Source of the DNA: a bacterium
GTDB lineage: Bacteria; SZUA-79; Acidulodesulfobacterales; Acidulodesulfobacteraceae
Assembly (NCBI GenBank): GCA_021789605.1
Contig: JAJYJI010000015.1
Span: forward strand, 1 to 39,085
DNA length: 39,085 bases
Direction of reading: 5' to 3'
Position 1 is the first letter of the stretch; every line of letters begins with the position of its first letter. This document shows, in pieces, positions 15,665 to 25,175 of the stretch. Under the pieces are notes generated by a model. The model saw only the letters and a list, made by a program, of their open reading frames with translations, did not search any database and was not told the origin of the DNA. The position numbers were made by a program, and so were the translations under genes.

Positions 15665-17863
15665 ATGTCAAGCCGTAAAAGGATAATATGGGGAGTTTTA
15701 ATAATTTTTTTTTCCGCATATTCTTTTTTATCCCTTTATTCCTATAATATATTCCAGCAAACTTTCAATTCGTATTCCATTATAACCGTAAAAAAAGTAA
15801 ATTTAGGCGGTTTTTTCGGAGGCATTTTAGCAAATTATCTATTAACAGCCTTCGGTTTATCCTCTTTTTTGATAATCGTTGCGATATTATCCTCCGGTAT
15901 TTTTTTGTTATCGAATAAAATTGCAAGCATAAGGTTTTATGCCGGATTCGTTGTTTTTTTTATTGTTTTATTAATTTTTTTAAACATATTACTGCCAAAA
16001 TTTTCATATCATGGTTTTATAACATCCGGCGGAGGGCTATTAGGAAGCGCGCTCTACGGGTTCCTTTTTAAATTTTTTGGAGAAGCCGGCGCTATAATAA
16101 TCGTATTGGCCCTTTTTTTAGCCGCCGTTTATATTATTTTTAAAAAAATAGATTTCGAAGCCGGCGCGCAATATTTCAGAAATATTTACGGCCTATCGAA
16201 AATAGACGCAAAAAAAATAAAATTATTTAATTTGAACGCGCAAATTAATAAGCTAACGGCTTTTTTTTCTTATTTGAAATTAAAAATCGAAAAAAGAAAG
16301 GGGCTTAAAAAAAGAAAAAGAAGTTTCGTCATAAACAAGGAACTGTTTGGCGGCTCAAGAGAAGAGCTTATTAGCGATTTGGATAAAAAACAAGATTCCG
16401 CAGATTTAAACGCCGAATCTTTGGAAGAGAAAACCGGAACGTTCGATTTCATAGATGACAGGGAGTCAAAAATTCCGCCGATTTCATTGATGAATTCGGA
16501 AAGCGCGTCAAGGGACTCGCAAAAACCTGATAAACTCTCTCTTCTCGGAAATGCCTCGCTGATTGAAAAAAAACTTATGGATTTCGGAGTTAAAGGAAAG
16601 GTTGCGGGAATTAATCCGGGACCCATAGTAACTATGTACGAGTTTGAACCGGCAAGCGGCGTTAAAGTCGGACGGATTTTGTCGCTTTCGGAAGATATTA
16701 CGATGGCTTTGAAATCTAAACCGATTAGAATTACGGGGGTTATAGAAGGCAAATCCGCAGTCGGCATCGAAGTTCCCAACAATAAAAGAGAAACCGTTTA
16801 CTTTTCCGATATTTTAAATTCTAAAGATTTTGTGGATTCCAAGTCTTTGCTTACAATAATTCTCGGCAAAAACACGACCGGAGACAACATGCTTTTCGAT
16901 ATCGCGAAAGCGCCCCACTTATTGATAGCGGGAGCAACCGGCGCGGGAAAAAGCGTTTTTATCAATACTTTAGTGACGAGCCTTCTTTTTAAGGCAAGTT
17001 GCGACGAATTGAACTTTTTAATGATAGACCCGAAAAGATTGGAGCTAACGCCGTTTGAAAATTTGCCGCATCTGATAAGCGACGTCGTTTACGATGCAAA
17101 AAAGGCAGGCGTCGCCCTTAAATGGGCCGTTTCCGAAATGGAATCAAGATACAGGAAATTACAAGCCGCGGGAGTAAAAAATATCGGCCAGTTTAACGAA
17201 ATGTCCAAAAAACAGAGCTTAAAGCGCATGCCGTATTTGGTGATTATAATCGACGAGTTAAGCGATTTAATGCTTACGAGCCCTAAAGACGTGGAAACTT
17301 CCATAATAAGGCTTTCCCAGATGGCCCGTGCTTGCGGGATTCATCTTATAATCGCTACCCAAAGGCCTTCAGTCAACGTCGTAACCGGCGTTATTAAAGC
17401 AAATATGCCGTCCCGTATCGCTTTTTTAGTTTCTTCCAAAGTCGATTCGAGAACCATATTGGACGCTAACGGAGCGGAAGAATTGCTGGGCAACGGAGAT
17501 ATGCTTTTTATGCCCCCCGGTCAGGGAAGGCTCATTAGAATTCACGGTTCATACGTTTCTGAAAGCGAAACTAAAAAAGTATTGGAATTTATAACCGGAA
17601 AAAATTTTCCTTCCCAAAAAAACGATGCGTTAATAAATGAGTTTGACAATGCGGGTAATTTTGATAGAATAATTACGGAAGGCCCCGACGATGAAATATA
17701 CGGCGAAGTTCTTAATTTAATCAGGTCGGAAGACGACGGAGAAAAAATTTCCATTTCGTTCATTCAGAGAAGGTTCAGAATAGGTTTTAATAGAGCGGCT
17801 AGAATTATTGAAAAATTGCAGAGCGACGGAATATTAACGAAAAAAAGGAGACAGGGAAAATGA
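15665..17863 (+). CDS. ftsK: DNA translocase FtsK/SpoIIIE
   Basis: Septal dsDNA motor that clears and aligns chromosome termini at division. 732 aa, the short form. Four hydrophobic segments in residues 1-160 anchor it; then a charged linker (about 185-290); alpha and beta motor domains with Walker A GATGAGKS (about 422-430) and Walker B LVIIIDELSDLM (about 522-533), and RLSQMARACGIHLIIATQRPS; the C-terminal winged-helix gamma domain (about 668-732, ISISFIQRRFRIGFNRAARIIE) reads KOPS-like sequences. Overlaps lolA by 4 nt (ATGA), so the two are translationally coupled. Confidence 0.96.
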   Translation: MSSRKRIIWGVLIIFFSAYSFLSLYSYNIFQQTFNSYSIITVKKVNLGGFFGGILANYLLTAFGLSSFLIIVAILSSGIFLLSNKIASIRFYAGFVVFFIVLLIFLNILLPKFSYHGFITSGGGLLGSALYGFLFKFFGEAGAIIIVLALFLAAVYIIFKKIDFEAGAQYFRNIYGLSKIDAKKIKLFNLNAQINKLTAFFSYLKLKIEKRKGLKKRKRSFVINKELFGGSREELISDLDKKQDSADLNAESLEEKTGTFDFIDDRESKIPPISLMNSESASRDSQKPDKLSLLGNASLIEKKLMDFGVKGKVAGINPGPIVTMYEFEPASGVKVGRILSLSEDITMALKSKPIRITGVIEGKSAVGIEVPNNKRETVYFSDILNSKDFVDSKSLLTIILGKNTTGDNMLFDIAKAPHLLIAGATGAGKSVFINTLVTSLLFKASCDELNFLMIDPKRLELTPFENLPHLISDVVYDAKKAGVALKWAVSEMESRYRKLQAAGVKNIGQFNEMSKKQSLKRMPYLVIIIDELSDLMLTSPKDVETSIIRLSQMARACGIHLIIATQRPSVNVVTGVIKANMPSRIAFLVSSKVDSRTILDANGAEELLGNGDMLFMPPGQGRLIRIHGSYVSESETKKVLEFITGKNFPSQKNDALINEFDNAGNFDRIITEGPDDEIYGEVLNLIRSEDDGEKISISFIQRRFRIGFNRAARIIEKLQSDGILTKKRRQGK

Positions 17864-18525
17864 AAATTAAAGCTGAATCAATCTTGCCCTATTTAATATT
17901 AAATTTGTTTCTAATAGCTTGTTTTATATCTAAATCTTACGCCGCATCATATAATAACAATCTAATCTATAAAATAGAAGCAAGATATAAAAGGGTGGAT
18001 TCTATCAGCGCATATTTTTATCAGAAGGAAATATTTCCGGGATATTCGCAGAATATGAAGTTTAAAGGTTATTTTTATTTCGAACGCAATGCGGGCATGG
18101 CATGGGTTTACAAATATCCCTTTAATAAAAGGCAGGTTTTGAAAAACGGCAGGCTTTATATCGTAAACAATCAAGATAAAAAAGTTTCCGTCATAAATGT
18201 AGGAAAAGAAAGAGGCGGTTTCCCTCCTAACGTAGTGAAGGTTTTAGGCAATCTTACGAAATATTTTAAGATAATAAAAATTTCCGTAAATAGCGATTTA
18301 AACGTTATAACTGTTAGATTGCATCCGTTGTCTATGCAGAGAGCTAAAAGAATCTCCGTCGGTTTTAATAAAAAGAGCCTTAAGATAAAATCGCTTAAGA
18401 TTATTACCCATCAAGGGCAGACAATAATATTCAGGTATAAAAACGTAAGATTTAACCGGCATATCGACGGAAGCATTTTTAATATAAATTTTTCTTCTGA
18501 TTATAGGATAATAAAAGAAAACTAA
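17860..18525 (+). CDS. lolA: Outer-membrane lipoprotein carrier protein LolA
   Basis: Periplasmic chaperone ferrying lipoproteins from LolCDE to the outer membrane. 221 aa with a signal peptide (about 1-28, ending SYA). The mature protein shows the LolA pattern: SISAYFYQKEIFPGYSQNMKFKGYFYFERNAGMAWVYKYPF (aromatic-rich beta barrel strands) and GRLYIVNNQDKKVSV. Position directly behind ftsK, with overlapping stop/start, is common in Gram-negatives. Identity is diverged, but signal, size, pattern and context agree. Confidence 0.88.
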   Translation: MKIKAESILPYLILNLFLIACFISKSYAASYNNNLIYKIEARYKRVDSISAYFYQKEIFPGYSQNMKFKGYFYFERNAGMAWVYKYPFNKRQVLKNGRLYIVNNQDKKVSVINVGKERGGFPPNVVKVLGNLTKYFKIIKISVNSDLNVITVRLHPLSMQRAKRISVGFNKKSLKIKSLKIITHQGQTIIFRYKNVRFNRHIDGSIFNINFSSDYRIIKEN

Positions 18526-18544
18526 TTTTAAACCGGAGATTAAA

Positions 18545-19030
18545 ATGCCTTCTTTCGACGTAGTTTCAAAAGCCGACCTTCAGGAAGTCGATAATGCCGT
18601 AAACCAGACCGTAAAAGAAATAACAGGCAGATACGATTTTAAAGGCACTAAAAGCGAAATCAAACGGCAGGATAATATTATTACCCTGCTTGGAGACGAC
18701 GACTATAAACTTACCGCCTTAATAGATATATTAAAAGGGAAGCTTATTAAAAGGGGCGTTTCGATAAAATTTTTGGATTTTAAGAAAAAAGAAGAAGCGT
18801 CCAAAGGTATGGTCAGACAGGAAGTCGAGATTAAAGAGGGCATAGATAAAGATTCTTCAAAAAAAATAATTCAGGAAATAAAAAAAATAGCCCCTAAGGC
18901 GGGTGTAGAAAATCTTAAAGACCATTTAAGGGTTAATTCTAAATCCAAAGACGAGCTTCAAACGATAATTTCTCATTTAAAAGCGGTACCTTTGGATATA
19001 GAACTTTTATATATAAATTTTAGGGATTGA
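18545..19030 (+). CDS. yajQ: YajQ family nucleotide-binding protein
   Basis: 161 aa, standard length, starting MPSFDVVSKADLQEVDNAVNQ and with EITGRYDFKGTKSEI and HLRVNSKSKDELQ, the hallmarks of the UPF0234/YajQ family: two ferredoxin-like domains that bind nucleotides; some members bind c-di-GMP and act with a LysR-type regulator. CCGGAG lies 8 nt upstream. Last gene of serS-ftsK-lolA-yajQ. A c-di-GMP role here is only suggested by homologues. Confidence 0.93.
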   Translation: MPSFDVVSKADLQEVDNAVNQTVKEITGRYDFKGTKSEIKRQDNIITLLGDDDYKLTALIDILKGKLIKRGVSIKFLDFKKKEEASKGMVRQEVEIKEGIDKDSSKKIIQEIKKIAPKAGVENLKDHLRVNSKSKDELQTIISHLKAVPLDIELLYINFRD

Positions 19031-19033
19031 ATG

Positions 19034-19081
19034 TTGCACATTTTTTATGCGTTTCGATATTTATTGCACAATTTTTAAGCA
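19034..19081. promoter_or_regulatory. Two NtrC-like enhancer sites
   Basis: TGCAC-N7-ATGCG (19035-19051) and TGCAC-N7-AAGCA (19065-19081) match one half of the NtrC consensus TGCAC-N7-GTGCA exactly and the other half at 3 of 5 positions each. The TTGCACA starts (19034 and 19064) are exactly 30 bp apart, about three helical turns, and lie about 140-190 bp upstream of the sigma-54 start. The arrangement copies enterobacterial glnA enhancers. Confidence 0.55.
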
Positions 19082-19194
19082 AAATATATAAATAATTTAT
19101 ATATTTTATTTGCTGATATTTAAAAATTTAATCCGTAATTGCGATGGCGGCTACTATATAATAACATAACCGATTATTTATATTTTAAATAATT

Positions 19195-19212
19195 TTGGCA
19201 TATTTATTGCTT
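19195..19212 (+). promoter_or_regulatory. Sigma-54 (-24/-12) promoter of glnBA
   Basis: TTGGCATATTTATTGCT: the GG (19197-19198) and GC (19209-19210) are separated by exactly 10 nt, as required for RpoN. The start would fall near 19222, leaving a 14-nt leader with CGGGAGG before glnB. Confidence 0.8.
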
Positions 19213-19217
19213 TTTAA

Positions 19218-19574
<357 letters not shown>

Positions 19575-19652
19575 GTTTTATAATAAATACTTTTCATTTA
19601 TCATTTTTATAAATTATTTAAATCTTAATTTTAATTTTTTTTGGGAGGAGAA

Positions 19653-21065
19653 ATGACGGAAAATGAAGTAATGCAATTTGTCAAAGAGCAGGAAGTTCAG
19701 TTCGTCGATGTTAAGTTTTGCGATCTGTTGGGAACATGGCAGCATTTTACCGTGCCTGTTTCCGAATTATCAAAAGATTCGTTTAAGGAAGGTTTTGGGT
19801 TCGACGGTTCGAGTATAAGGGGATGGCAGGCAATCGATGCTTCAGATATGCTAATTATACCGGATGCTTCGACCGCGGCTATAGATAATTTCATAGAGGC
19901 AAAAACGTTATCCTTAATATGCAATATTAAGGACCCTATTACGGGAAATTATTACGACAGGGACCCGCGTTATATAGCCCAGAAAGCCGAAAAATATTTA
20001 AAATCTACCGGCGTTGCGGATACGGCTTATTTTGGTCCGGAAGCCGAGTTTTTTATTTTTGACGATATAAGATATGACCAGAATGCTAACAGCGGTTATT
20101 ATTACATAGATTCCGAAGAAGGCATATGGAATACCGGAAAAGACGAAATGCCGAATCTTGGACATAAACCCAGGCATAAGGAAGGTTATTTTCCTGCCGC
20201 CCCTATAGATACTCAGACCGATATAAGAAACGAAATGGCGCTTGAGCTTCAAAACGTCGGTATTAGGGTTGAAGCCGCCCATCACGAGGTCGCCACAGGC
20301 GGTCAGGCCGAAATCGATATGAGATTCGATTCTTTAACCGCTATGGGCGATAATTTTATGTGGTTTAAATACATAATTAAAAACGTAGCAAGAAGATACG
20401 ACAAGACCGCCACTTTTATGCCAAAGCCTCTTTTCGGCGATAACGGAAGCGGTATGCATGTACATCAGTCTTTGTGGAAAAACGGGCAGCCGCTTTTTGC
20501 AGGCAAAGAATATGCCGGCATGTCCCAAATGGCGCTTTATTACATAGGCGGTATATTAAAACACGCAAAAGCGTTATGCGCTATTACAAATTCAACCACG
20601 AACTCCTATAAAAGATTAGTTCCGGGTTTCGAAGCCCCAGTTAATTTTGTTTATTCATCGCGAAACAGAAGCGCCGCGGTAAGAATTCCGATGTATTCCA
20701 ATTCTCCTAAGGCAAAAAGAATAGAGTACAGAACCCCCGACCCGACTTCAAATTGTTATCTTGCTTTTTCCGCTCTGCTTTTAGCCGGTTTAGACGGCAT
20801 TGCAAATAAGATTAATCCCGGCAAACCCGTCGATAAGGATTTATTTACATTGTCCAGCAAAGAGCTTAAAAATATTCCCGTTGCTCCGGGTTCTCTCGAA
20901 GAAGCGTTAAAAGAACTCGAAAAAGACCATAAATTTCTGCTTCAGGGCGGAGTGTTCACCGAAGATTTAATACAGACGTGGATTGAACGCAAGATGGAAA
21001 ACGACGTCAACCCCGTCCGCATGAGGCCAGTTCCTTATGAATTTGCGTTGTATTACGACGTTTAA
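19653..21065 (+). CDS. glnA: Glutamine synthetase, type I
   Basis: Dodecameric ATP-dependent ligation of ammonia to glutamate. 470 aa, about the size of the beta subtype. Signatures: [51 protein letters not shown]. Start taken at ATG 19653, 5 nt after GGGAGGAG; the in-frame TTG at 19641 is inside that ribosome site. The adenylylation site, normally NLYDLP around residue 397, reads DLFTLS with Phe398 in place of Tyr, so GlnE-type modification looks impossible. Co-transcribed with glnB (78-nt gap); followed by a hairpin terminator. Confidence 0.96.
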   Translation: MTENEVMQFVKEQEVQFVDVKFCDLLGTWQHFTVPVSELSKDSFKEGFGFDGSSIRGWQAIDASDMLIIPDASTAAIDNFIEAKTLSLICNIKDPITGNYYDRDPRYIAQKAEKYLKSTGVADTAYFGPEAEFFIFDDIRYDQNANSGYYYIDSEEGIWNTGKDEMPNLGHKPRHKEGYFPAAPIDTQTDIRNEMALELQNVGIRVEAAHHEVATGGQAEIDMRFDSLTAMGDNFMWFKYIIKNVARRYDKTATFMPKPLFGDNGSGMHVHQSLWKNGQPLFAGKEYAGMSQMALYYIGGILKHAKALCAITNSTTNSYKRLVPGFEAPVNFVYSSRNRSAAVRIPMYSNSPKAKRIEYRTPDPTSNCYLAFSALLLAGLDGIANKINPGKPVDKDLFTLSSKELKNIPVAPGSLEEALKELEKDHKFLLQGGVFTEDLIQTWIERKMENDVNPVRMRPVPYEFALYYDV

Positions 21066-21092
21066 ATTAAAGACGCCGGTAAATAATAAAAC

Positions 21093-21150
21093 AATATGAA
21101 AAGCGACCGCTTCATTTTCTATTTAACGAACGGCGCTTTTCATATTTTAT
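21093..21150 (+). terminator. Terminator of glnBA operon
   Basis: 13-bp perfect stem: AATATGAAAAGCG (21093-21105) and CGCTTTTCATATT (21134-21146), 28-nt loop with further CCG/CGG pairing, then TTAT. The short T run makes it moderate. Confidence 0.6.
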
Positions 21151-21258
21151 CGGCAGACGCTACTCTTCTTCGGCAAGAAATTTGAATAATCGGAATTCCG
21201 CAATCAAAATTTCTTAGCAATATATAAGATATATAGGAAATAAAATCAACCCCATTTC

Positions 21259-21867
21259 CTAATCTATCGCAAGGCCGTACCGGGCTAATTTTTCTCTGGT
21301 AGTTATATAATCTTTATGTTGAAATGCGTTTATTCCAAGATTTGACGCGGTTTCAACGTTAAAATACCTGTCGTCGATAAAAATACACTGCGCTGGTTTT
21401 GAAAACGACATGTTAATTGCCAGTTTATAAATATTTTCATCCGGCTTTCTCATGTTAACGAAACATGACGTCACAAAAAAATCAAATAATTCGTCTAATT
21501 TAAAAGTAGTTACCCGGTAATTGGACAATTCCAAGCCTTCGTTATTGAGCGCCGCTAGTTTGAATTCATATTTTGATTTTAAATTTTTGAATAGTTCTAT
21601 CATTTCGGTAATAGGCTTAGAACGGCTAAAAATAAAATTTTTAAACTCAGTTTTTGAAAAATCACGTTCCTCGTAAAAAATTACTTTATCCAGATAATCG
21701 TTTAAAGTGATTTTTCCTTCTTCATATAAAGCCGAAAGATAGCCGTGCCTGTCGGCAAACTCTTCATAGTCTAAATTAAATATTTGAGAGGCGAGTTTTC
21801 TAGATGCGGTATCCCAGCCGTTGCTGAGCAAAACATTGCCTATATCGAGCAAAACGGTCTTTATCAT
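21259..21867 (-). CDS. HAD-superfamily hydrolase (YihX-like)
   Basis: 202 aa HAD subfamily IA phosphatase. Motif I LLDIGNVLL with nucleophile Asp8 and Gly10 instead of the second Asp, as in YihX and the epoxide-hydrolase N-terminal group; motif II position Asn108 (ALNNEG); motif III Lys141 (RKPDENIY); motif IV Asp165-Asp166 (FIDDRYFNV). Relatives dephosphorylate sugar phosphates, but substrate is not predictable. It stands alone downstream of, and convergent with, glnA. Confidence 0.85.
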   Translation of the reverse strand: MIKTVLLDIGNVLLSNGWDTASRKLASQIFNLDYEEFADRHGYLSALYEEGKITLNDYLDKVIFYEERDFSKTEFKNFIFSRSKPITEMIELFKNLKSKYEFKLAALNNEGLELSNYRVTTFKLDELFDFFVTSCFVNMRKPDENIYKLAINMSFSKPAQCIFIDDRYFNVETASNLGINAFQHKDYITTREKLARYGLAID

Positions 21868-21950
21868 ATTTATATTATATAATGAAGATTATTTATTTAA
21901 ATTATTAAACTTATAATATGCAATATTTTAATATTATATACGGCTATTTT

Positions 21951-22418
21951 TTAAAACGGGATGTCGTCGTCTTCCTGCTGTCCGGCGGAACCGTAGCTGC
22001 TTTCCTGATTTCCGCCCTGAACCGTGTAACCGCCCTCAGTTCTAATGTTTTCGTCAGCCGTCTCCGCGACGTTTCCTCCGCCTCCGCCTTTAGCGCCGAG
22101 CAGGACGATATTGGTCGCAACGACTTCCGTAATATATTTTTTGTTCCCTTCTTTGTCGTCGTAAGAACGGTTGTTAATTTTTCCTTCTATAAATACCTGC
22201 TTGCCTTTGGATAAATAATTAGCGATATTCTGGCCTGTTTTTCCAAATACGACGATATTGTGCCACGTCGTTCTTTCATTTTTGGCGCCCGATTTGTCGT
22301 TAAAGTACTCGGTCGTTGCCATAGAAAATCTTAAAATCGCAAGACCGTCCGGCGTGTAGCGCAGTTCCGGGTCTTTGCCCAAATTGCCGATCAATAAAAT
22401 CTTGTTAAGACTGCCCAT
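21951..22418 (-). CDS. ssb: Single-stranded DNA-binding protein
   Basis: 155 aa. OB-fold residues 1-108 starting MGSLNKILLIGNLGKDPELRY, then a Gly/Gln/Asn-rich flexible linker and the acidic tip DDDIPF that recruits repair and replication partners. GGAGG lies 7 nt before the ATG. Not in the common rpsF-ssb-rpsR setting. Protects ssDNA in replication, repair and recombination. Confidence 0.96.
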   Translation of the reverse strand: MGSLNKILLIGNLGKDPELRYTPDGLAILRFSMATTEYFNDKSGAKNERTTWHNIVVFGKTGQNIANYLSKGKQVFIEGKINNRSYDDKEGNKKYITEVVATNIVLLGAKGGGGGNVAETADENIRTEGGYTVQGGNQESSYGSAGQQEDDDIPF

Positions 22419-22651
22419 AATAATACCTCCAAATTTTAATTAAATTTCTTAACGGTAAAATTATAATAATTTAAGAAGATTATTTTATCAAGTTATATTT
22501 GCGTTAATTTTATGTTTCGTTCGTGTTACGTTTTTATTAAATTTTGGTTACGCCGAGCCGAGAGTTGCAAGTAATTTAACGCAAAGAACAATTAATCATT
22601 TTTATATCTTTATGTTAAATTTTTTAAATTTCTGATTTTATTTCCGGATTT
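22419..22651. other. Non-coding stretch upstream of pilus genes
   Basis: About 230 nt between the divergent ssb and pilV promoters. Contains a wide GCGTTAA...TTAACGC pair (about 22501 and 22577) but no ORF or recognised RNA. Confidence 0.4.
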
Positions 22652-22680
22652 TTGATTTTTTATACATACGATGATATAAT
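22652..22680 (+). promoter_or_regulatory. Sigma-70 promoter of the minor pilin operon
   Basis: TTGATT (22652-22657), 17-bp spacer, perfect TATAAT (22675-22680), about 58 nt upstream of pilV. Confidence 0.65.
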
Positions 22681-22738
22681 TAAATATATAAATATAAAAG
22701 GAAAATAGGATTTTTAAAATAAAATTTTTTTATTAATT

Positions 22739-23251
22739 ATGAAAATAAATTTTAAAAAAATCGGCGACGGAGGGGCTTCTCTTTTAGAAGTCGTGATTGC
22801 CATGATAATTCTTACCATCGGGTTTCTGGGGGTTATGGCTTTATCGGTCGCTTTAACTAACGATAACGCCACGGCAAGCAAAGTCAACACCGCCACCACT
22901 ATTGCCCAAGCCGAGGTCAGCCAGTTAAACTGTCTTGGAATTAACGGAATTCAGCAGTATTTTCCGCAGATAACTCCGTGGACTTATACCTATACCGTTA
23001 ATCCCACTATATTGACTCCGGACACAAGAAATCCTGTAAATTTATGTATAAATCCAGTTCTTGCAAAAAACGGCTCCGTTCCAAATGCGCAGTCCTCTGC
23101 GGGCTTAGGCATAACTCTGCCATATACCGTTACGATTAATTTTTCGGAAAATGTAAATCCGGCATGGACGACCGTTATTAACGCTCAGGTCGAGGTCAGC
23201 TGGCAAGATATGGGCCCGCATGTAATCGTAATGAACGATTTGATTTCATAA
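22739..23251 (+). CDS. Type IV pilus minor pilin PilV-like
   Basis: 170 aa prepilin. Short basic leader, cleavage/methylation site around GGASLLEVVIAM (residues 11-22) with the Glu at +5 position of the mature pilin, then a hydrophobic helix (IILTIGFLGVMALSVAL). The SLLEVVIAMIILTIGFLGVMAL motif is that of PilV-type modification pilins. The remainder is a small beta-rich head with Cys75 and Cys92. First gene of pilV-pilW-pilX-pilY1, whose minor pilins prime pilus assembly and carry the PilY1 tip. Confidence 0.82.
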   Translation: MKINFKKIGDGGASLLEVVIAMIILTIGFLGVMALSVALTNDNATASKVNTATTIAQAEVSQLNCLGINGIQQYFPQITPWTYTYTVNPTILTPDTRNPVNLCINPVLAKNGSVPNAQSSAGLGITLPYTVTINFSENVNPAWTTVINAQVEVSWQDMGPHVIVMNDLIS

Positions 23252-23362
23252 TATCTTTGCATCAGAGGATTTTTCGCATCGCGGAAATAAAAAATTGCGT
23301 GATTGCGTAATATTAAAAAACTGTAGAATATATATAGAATATTTTAAGACCGTAAGATTATT

Positions 23363-24475
23363 ATGGATATTAATAAAAAAGATATTAATAAAAAAACCGG
23401 AAAATTTAATTTGAACGATGGGGGCTTTACTTTGGTTGAGCTTGTCATATCCCTCGTCATTTCATTATTGGTCGTTGCCGCGGCATCGTTTATACTGCTT
23501 ACCCAGTCCGGCGTTATACGCCTTAACAGGTCTGTATCGACTGAACAGCAAAGGCTTAATACCGCTTTTAACGCGGTAAGGTATTCGCTTAGAATGGCCG
23601 GATTCGATTATGCCCAGAGTTATTTTATCCAGACGGGTTCCGTTCCGCCGGTTCAAATAGTTCAGGCTAGCTATCCTGCAAATCCCTACGAAGTTTTAGT
23701 CAGCTACGACGTTACGGTTAACCCTTCGACCCCCTGTATGATTACCGCGGTCGCAAACGGCAATTCTGCATCGTCCGAATTTAATTTGGGACAATATTGC
23801 AACATCGGCAATTTTTACATAGGACAGGTTTTGAATGTTACCGGCATTACTTCCATAGGCAATAATCCCCTGCCGCCTCCGCCTGTAATTCTTTGCGTAA
23901 CGAATGTAGAGCCTAACGCTAACCAGCCCTACGGCAGAATACAATTGCATCCGGGGAGCAACTCGTGCCCCGGTTCAAATCCCAACAATATTCCTCCAAA
24001 AAGCATATACGGAGGCCAGATAGCCGGCGTTTCTCCCGTAAATCAGGTATTGTTTTACTGGGGGAATACGAAATATAATTTCAATGCGCCCTTAGACGTG
24101 CCGGGCAACCTTTACGAATGTTTAGTAAATCCCGTGGCGTATGAACCGCCGGCGGCGGCTTCTTATACCGCTCCCGTGTGTGCGGCAAACACGACTATTA
24201 TATTAAGCGACTACATAAATAATTTTACCGTAACCGCTTCCGCCCAGACGAATACTAACTTTAATCCCGCACAGCCCTACTTGTATTATCTGTCTATAAC
24301 CGGCGAATCCAGTGCGGCCCTATCGGACTCGCCGGCTTACAGCATCGACTCCCCTTACAATAAAAACGCAAACGGGGTTAACGCAATTGGGAACGCGGGG
24401 CAAAATATAGGAAACAATGTATTAAAAACGCTTAATACCAACGTATTTTTAAGGAACGTCTATTACGGCTACTAA
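23363..24475 (+). CDS. Type IV pilus minor pilin PilW-like
   Basis: 370 aa. Type III signal with cleavage at Gly21-Phe22 in DGGFTLVELVISL, preceded by an unusually long 20-residue leader with two DINKK repeats. The hydrophobic helix is followed by QQRLNTAFNAVRYSLRMAGFDYA, the segment typical of PilW. Large Pro/Asn-rich head domain. Between pilV and pilX; gaps of 111 and 36 nt suggest one transcript. Confidence 0.83.
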   Translation: MDINKKDINKKTGKFNLNDGGFTLVELVISLVISLLVVAAASFILLTQSGVIRLNRSVSTEQQRLNTAFNAVRYSLRMAGFDYAQSYFIQTGSVPPVQIVQASYPANPYEVLVSYDVTVNPSTPCMITAVANGNSASSEFNLGQYCNIGNFYIGQVLNVTGITSIGNNPLPPPPVILCVTNVEPNANQPYGRIQLHPGSNSCPGSNPNNIPPKSIYGGQIAGVSPVNQVLFYWGNTKYNFNAPLDVPGNLYECLVNPVAYEPPAAASYTAPVCAANTTIILSDYINNFTVTASAQTNTNFNPAQPYLYYLSITGESSAALSDSPAYSIDSPYNKNANGVNAIGNAGQNIGNNVLKTLNTNVFLRNVYYGY

Positions 24476-24511
24476 CGCGGCCGTAAAATAAATTTTACTA
24501 CGGCGATAATT

Positions 24512-25114
24512 ATGAAAAAGGAAAATAAATTTTTTAAAAAAAATAAACGGGGCGCAATTATTGCGGAGGATAACAAAGGGGTCGCGCTTGTTACCGTGCT
24601 GCTGGTTATAGTAATTCTTGGAATATTGGCGGCGGTTGCCATAGAAACTACCGGCACGGATATTATTAACGCCGGAAATTATACGTCGTCGGAACAAACC
24701 TTAAATATATCCAATTCGGCTATGAATATGATAATATCGCAATTGAATACCAATCAGCAAACAAATGCGGGAATAGGCATGCCGTCGCCGAATATATATT
24801 ATTACACGGTCGCTCCGGGGCTTCTTACTTGCAGCAACGCCGCCGTTTTTATCCAGCAAAGTCCAACTTATGTCGCATTGAATACATCTAATATCAATAA
24901 TTGTTTTTCAGGAGTACTTGGCTTCACGACGGCATCCGGCAATTTCGGGTTCGAATACAGCGGAATTTACGGAAACGTTACCGGTTACAGCTTAAATTAC
25001 CACTTTTATAACGGGCAGATTAACGCGATAACGCAAAATCAAAACGCTACTAAAACGGTTCAAACGGGTATGAATTTCAGTTTCGGACCAATTCAGGTAG
25101 GCTATAATCAATAA
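24512..25114 (+). CDS. Type IV pilus assembly protein PilX-like
   Basis: 200 aa. Basic leader, then NKGVALVTVLLVIVILGILAAVAIETTG: prepilin-type helix in which the usual Glu+5 is absent (Val), as in PilX/GspK-type pilins placed at the tip. DIINAGNYTSSEQ after the helix matches the PilX N-terminal domain (TxxxRAGNxxxxxQ). Directly upstream of pilY1 as in other minor pilin operons. Confidence 0.8.
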   Translation: MKKENKFFKKNKRGAIIAEDNKGVALVTVLLVIVILGILAAVAIETTGTDIINAGNYTSSEQTLNISNSAMNMIISQLNTNQQTNAGIGMPSPNIYYYTVAPGLLTCSNAAVFIQQSPTYVALNTSNINNCFSGVLGFTTASGNFGFEYSGIYGNVTGYSLNYHFYNGQINAITQNQNATKTVQTGMNFSFGPIQVGYNQ

Positions 25115-25175
25115 TAAGGGCAATGACCGCATAATAAAAATTTATAGAGTTTGCTTTAAGGAAACGGGGGGCAAA

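Noticed and set aside
19641-19652. TTG start for glnA at 19641
   Set aside because: It lies within the GGGAGGAG ribosome site; ATG 19653 gives the normal GlnA N-terminus.
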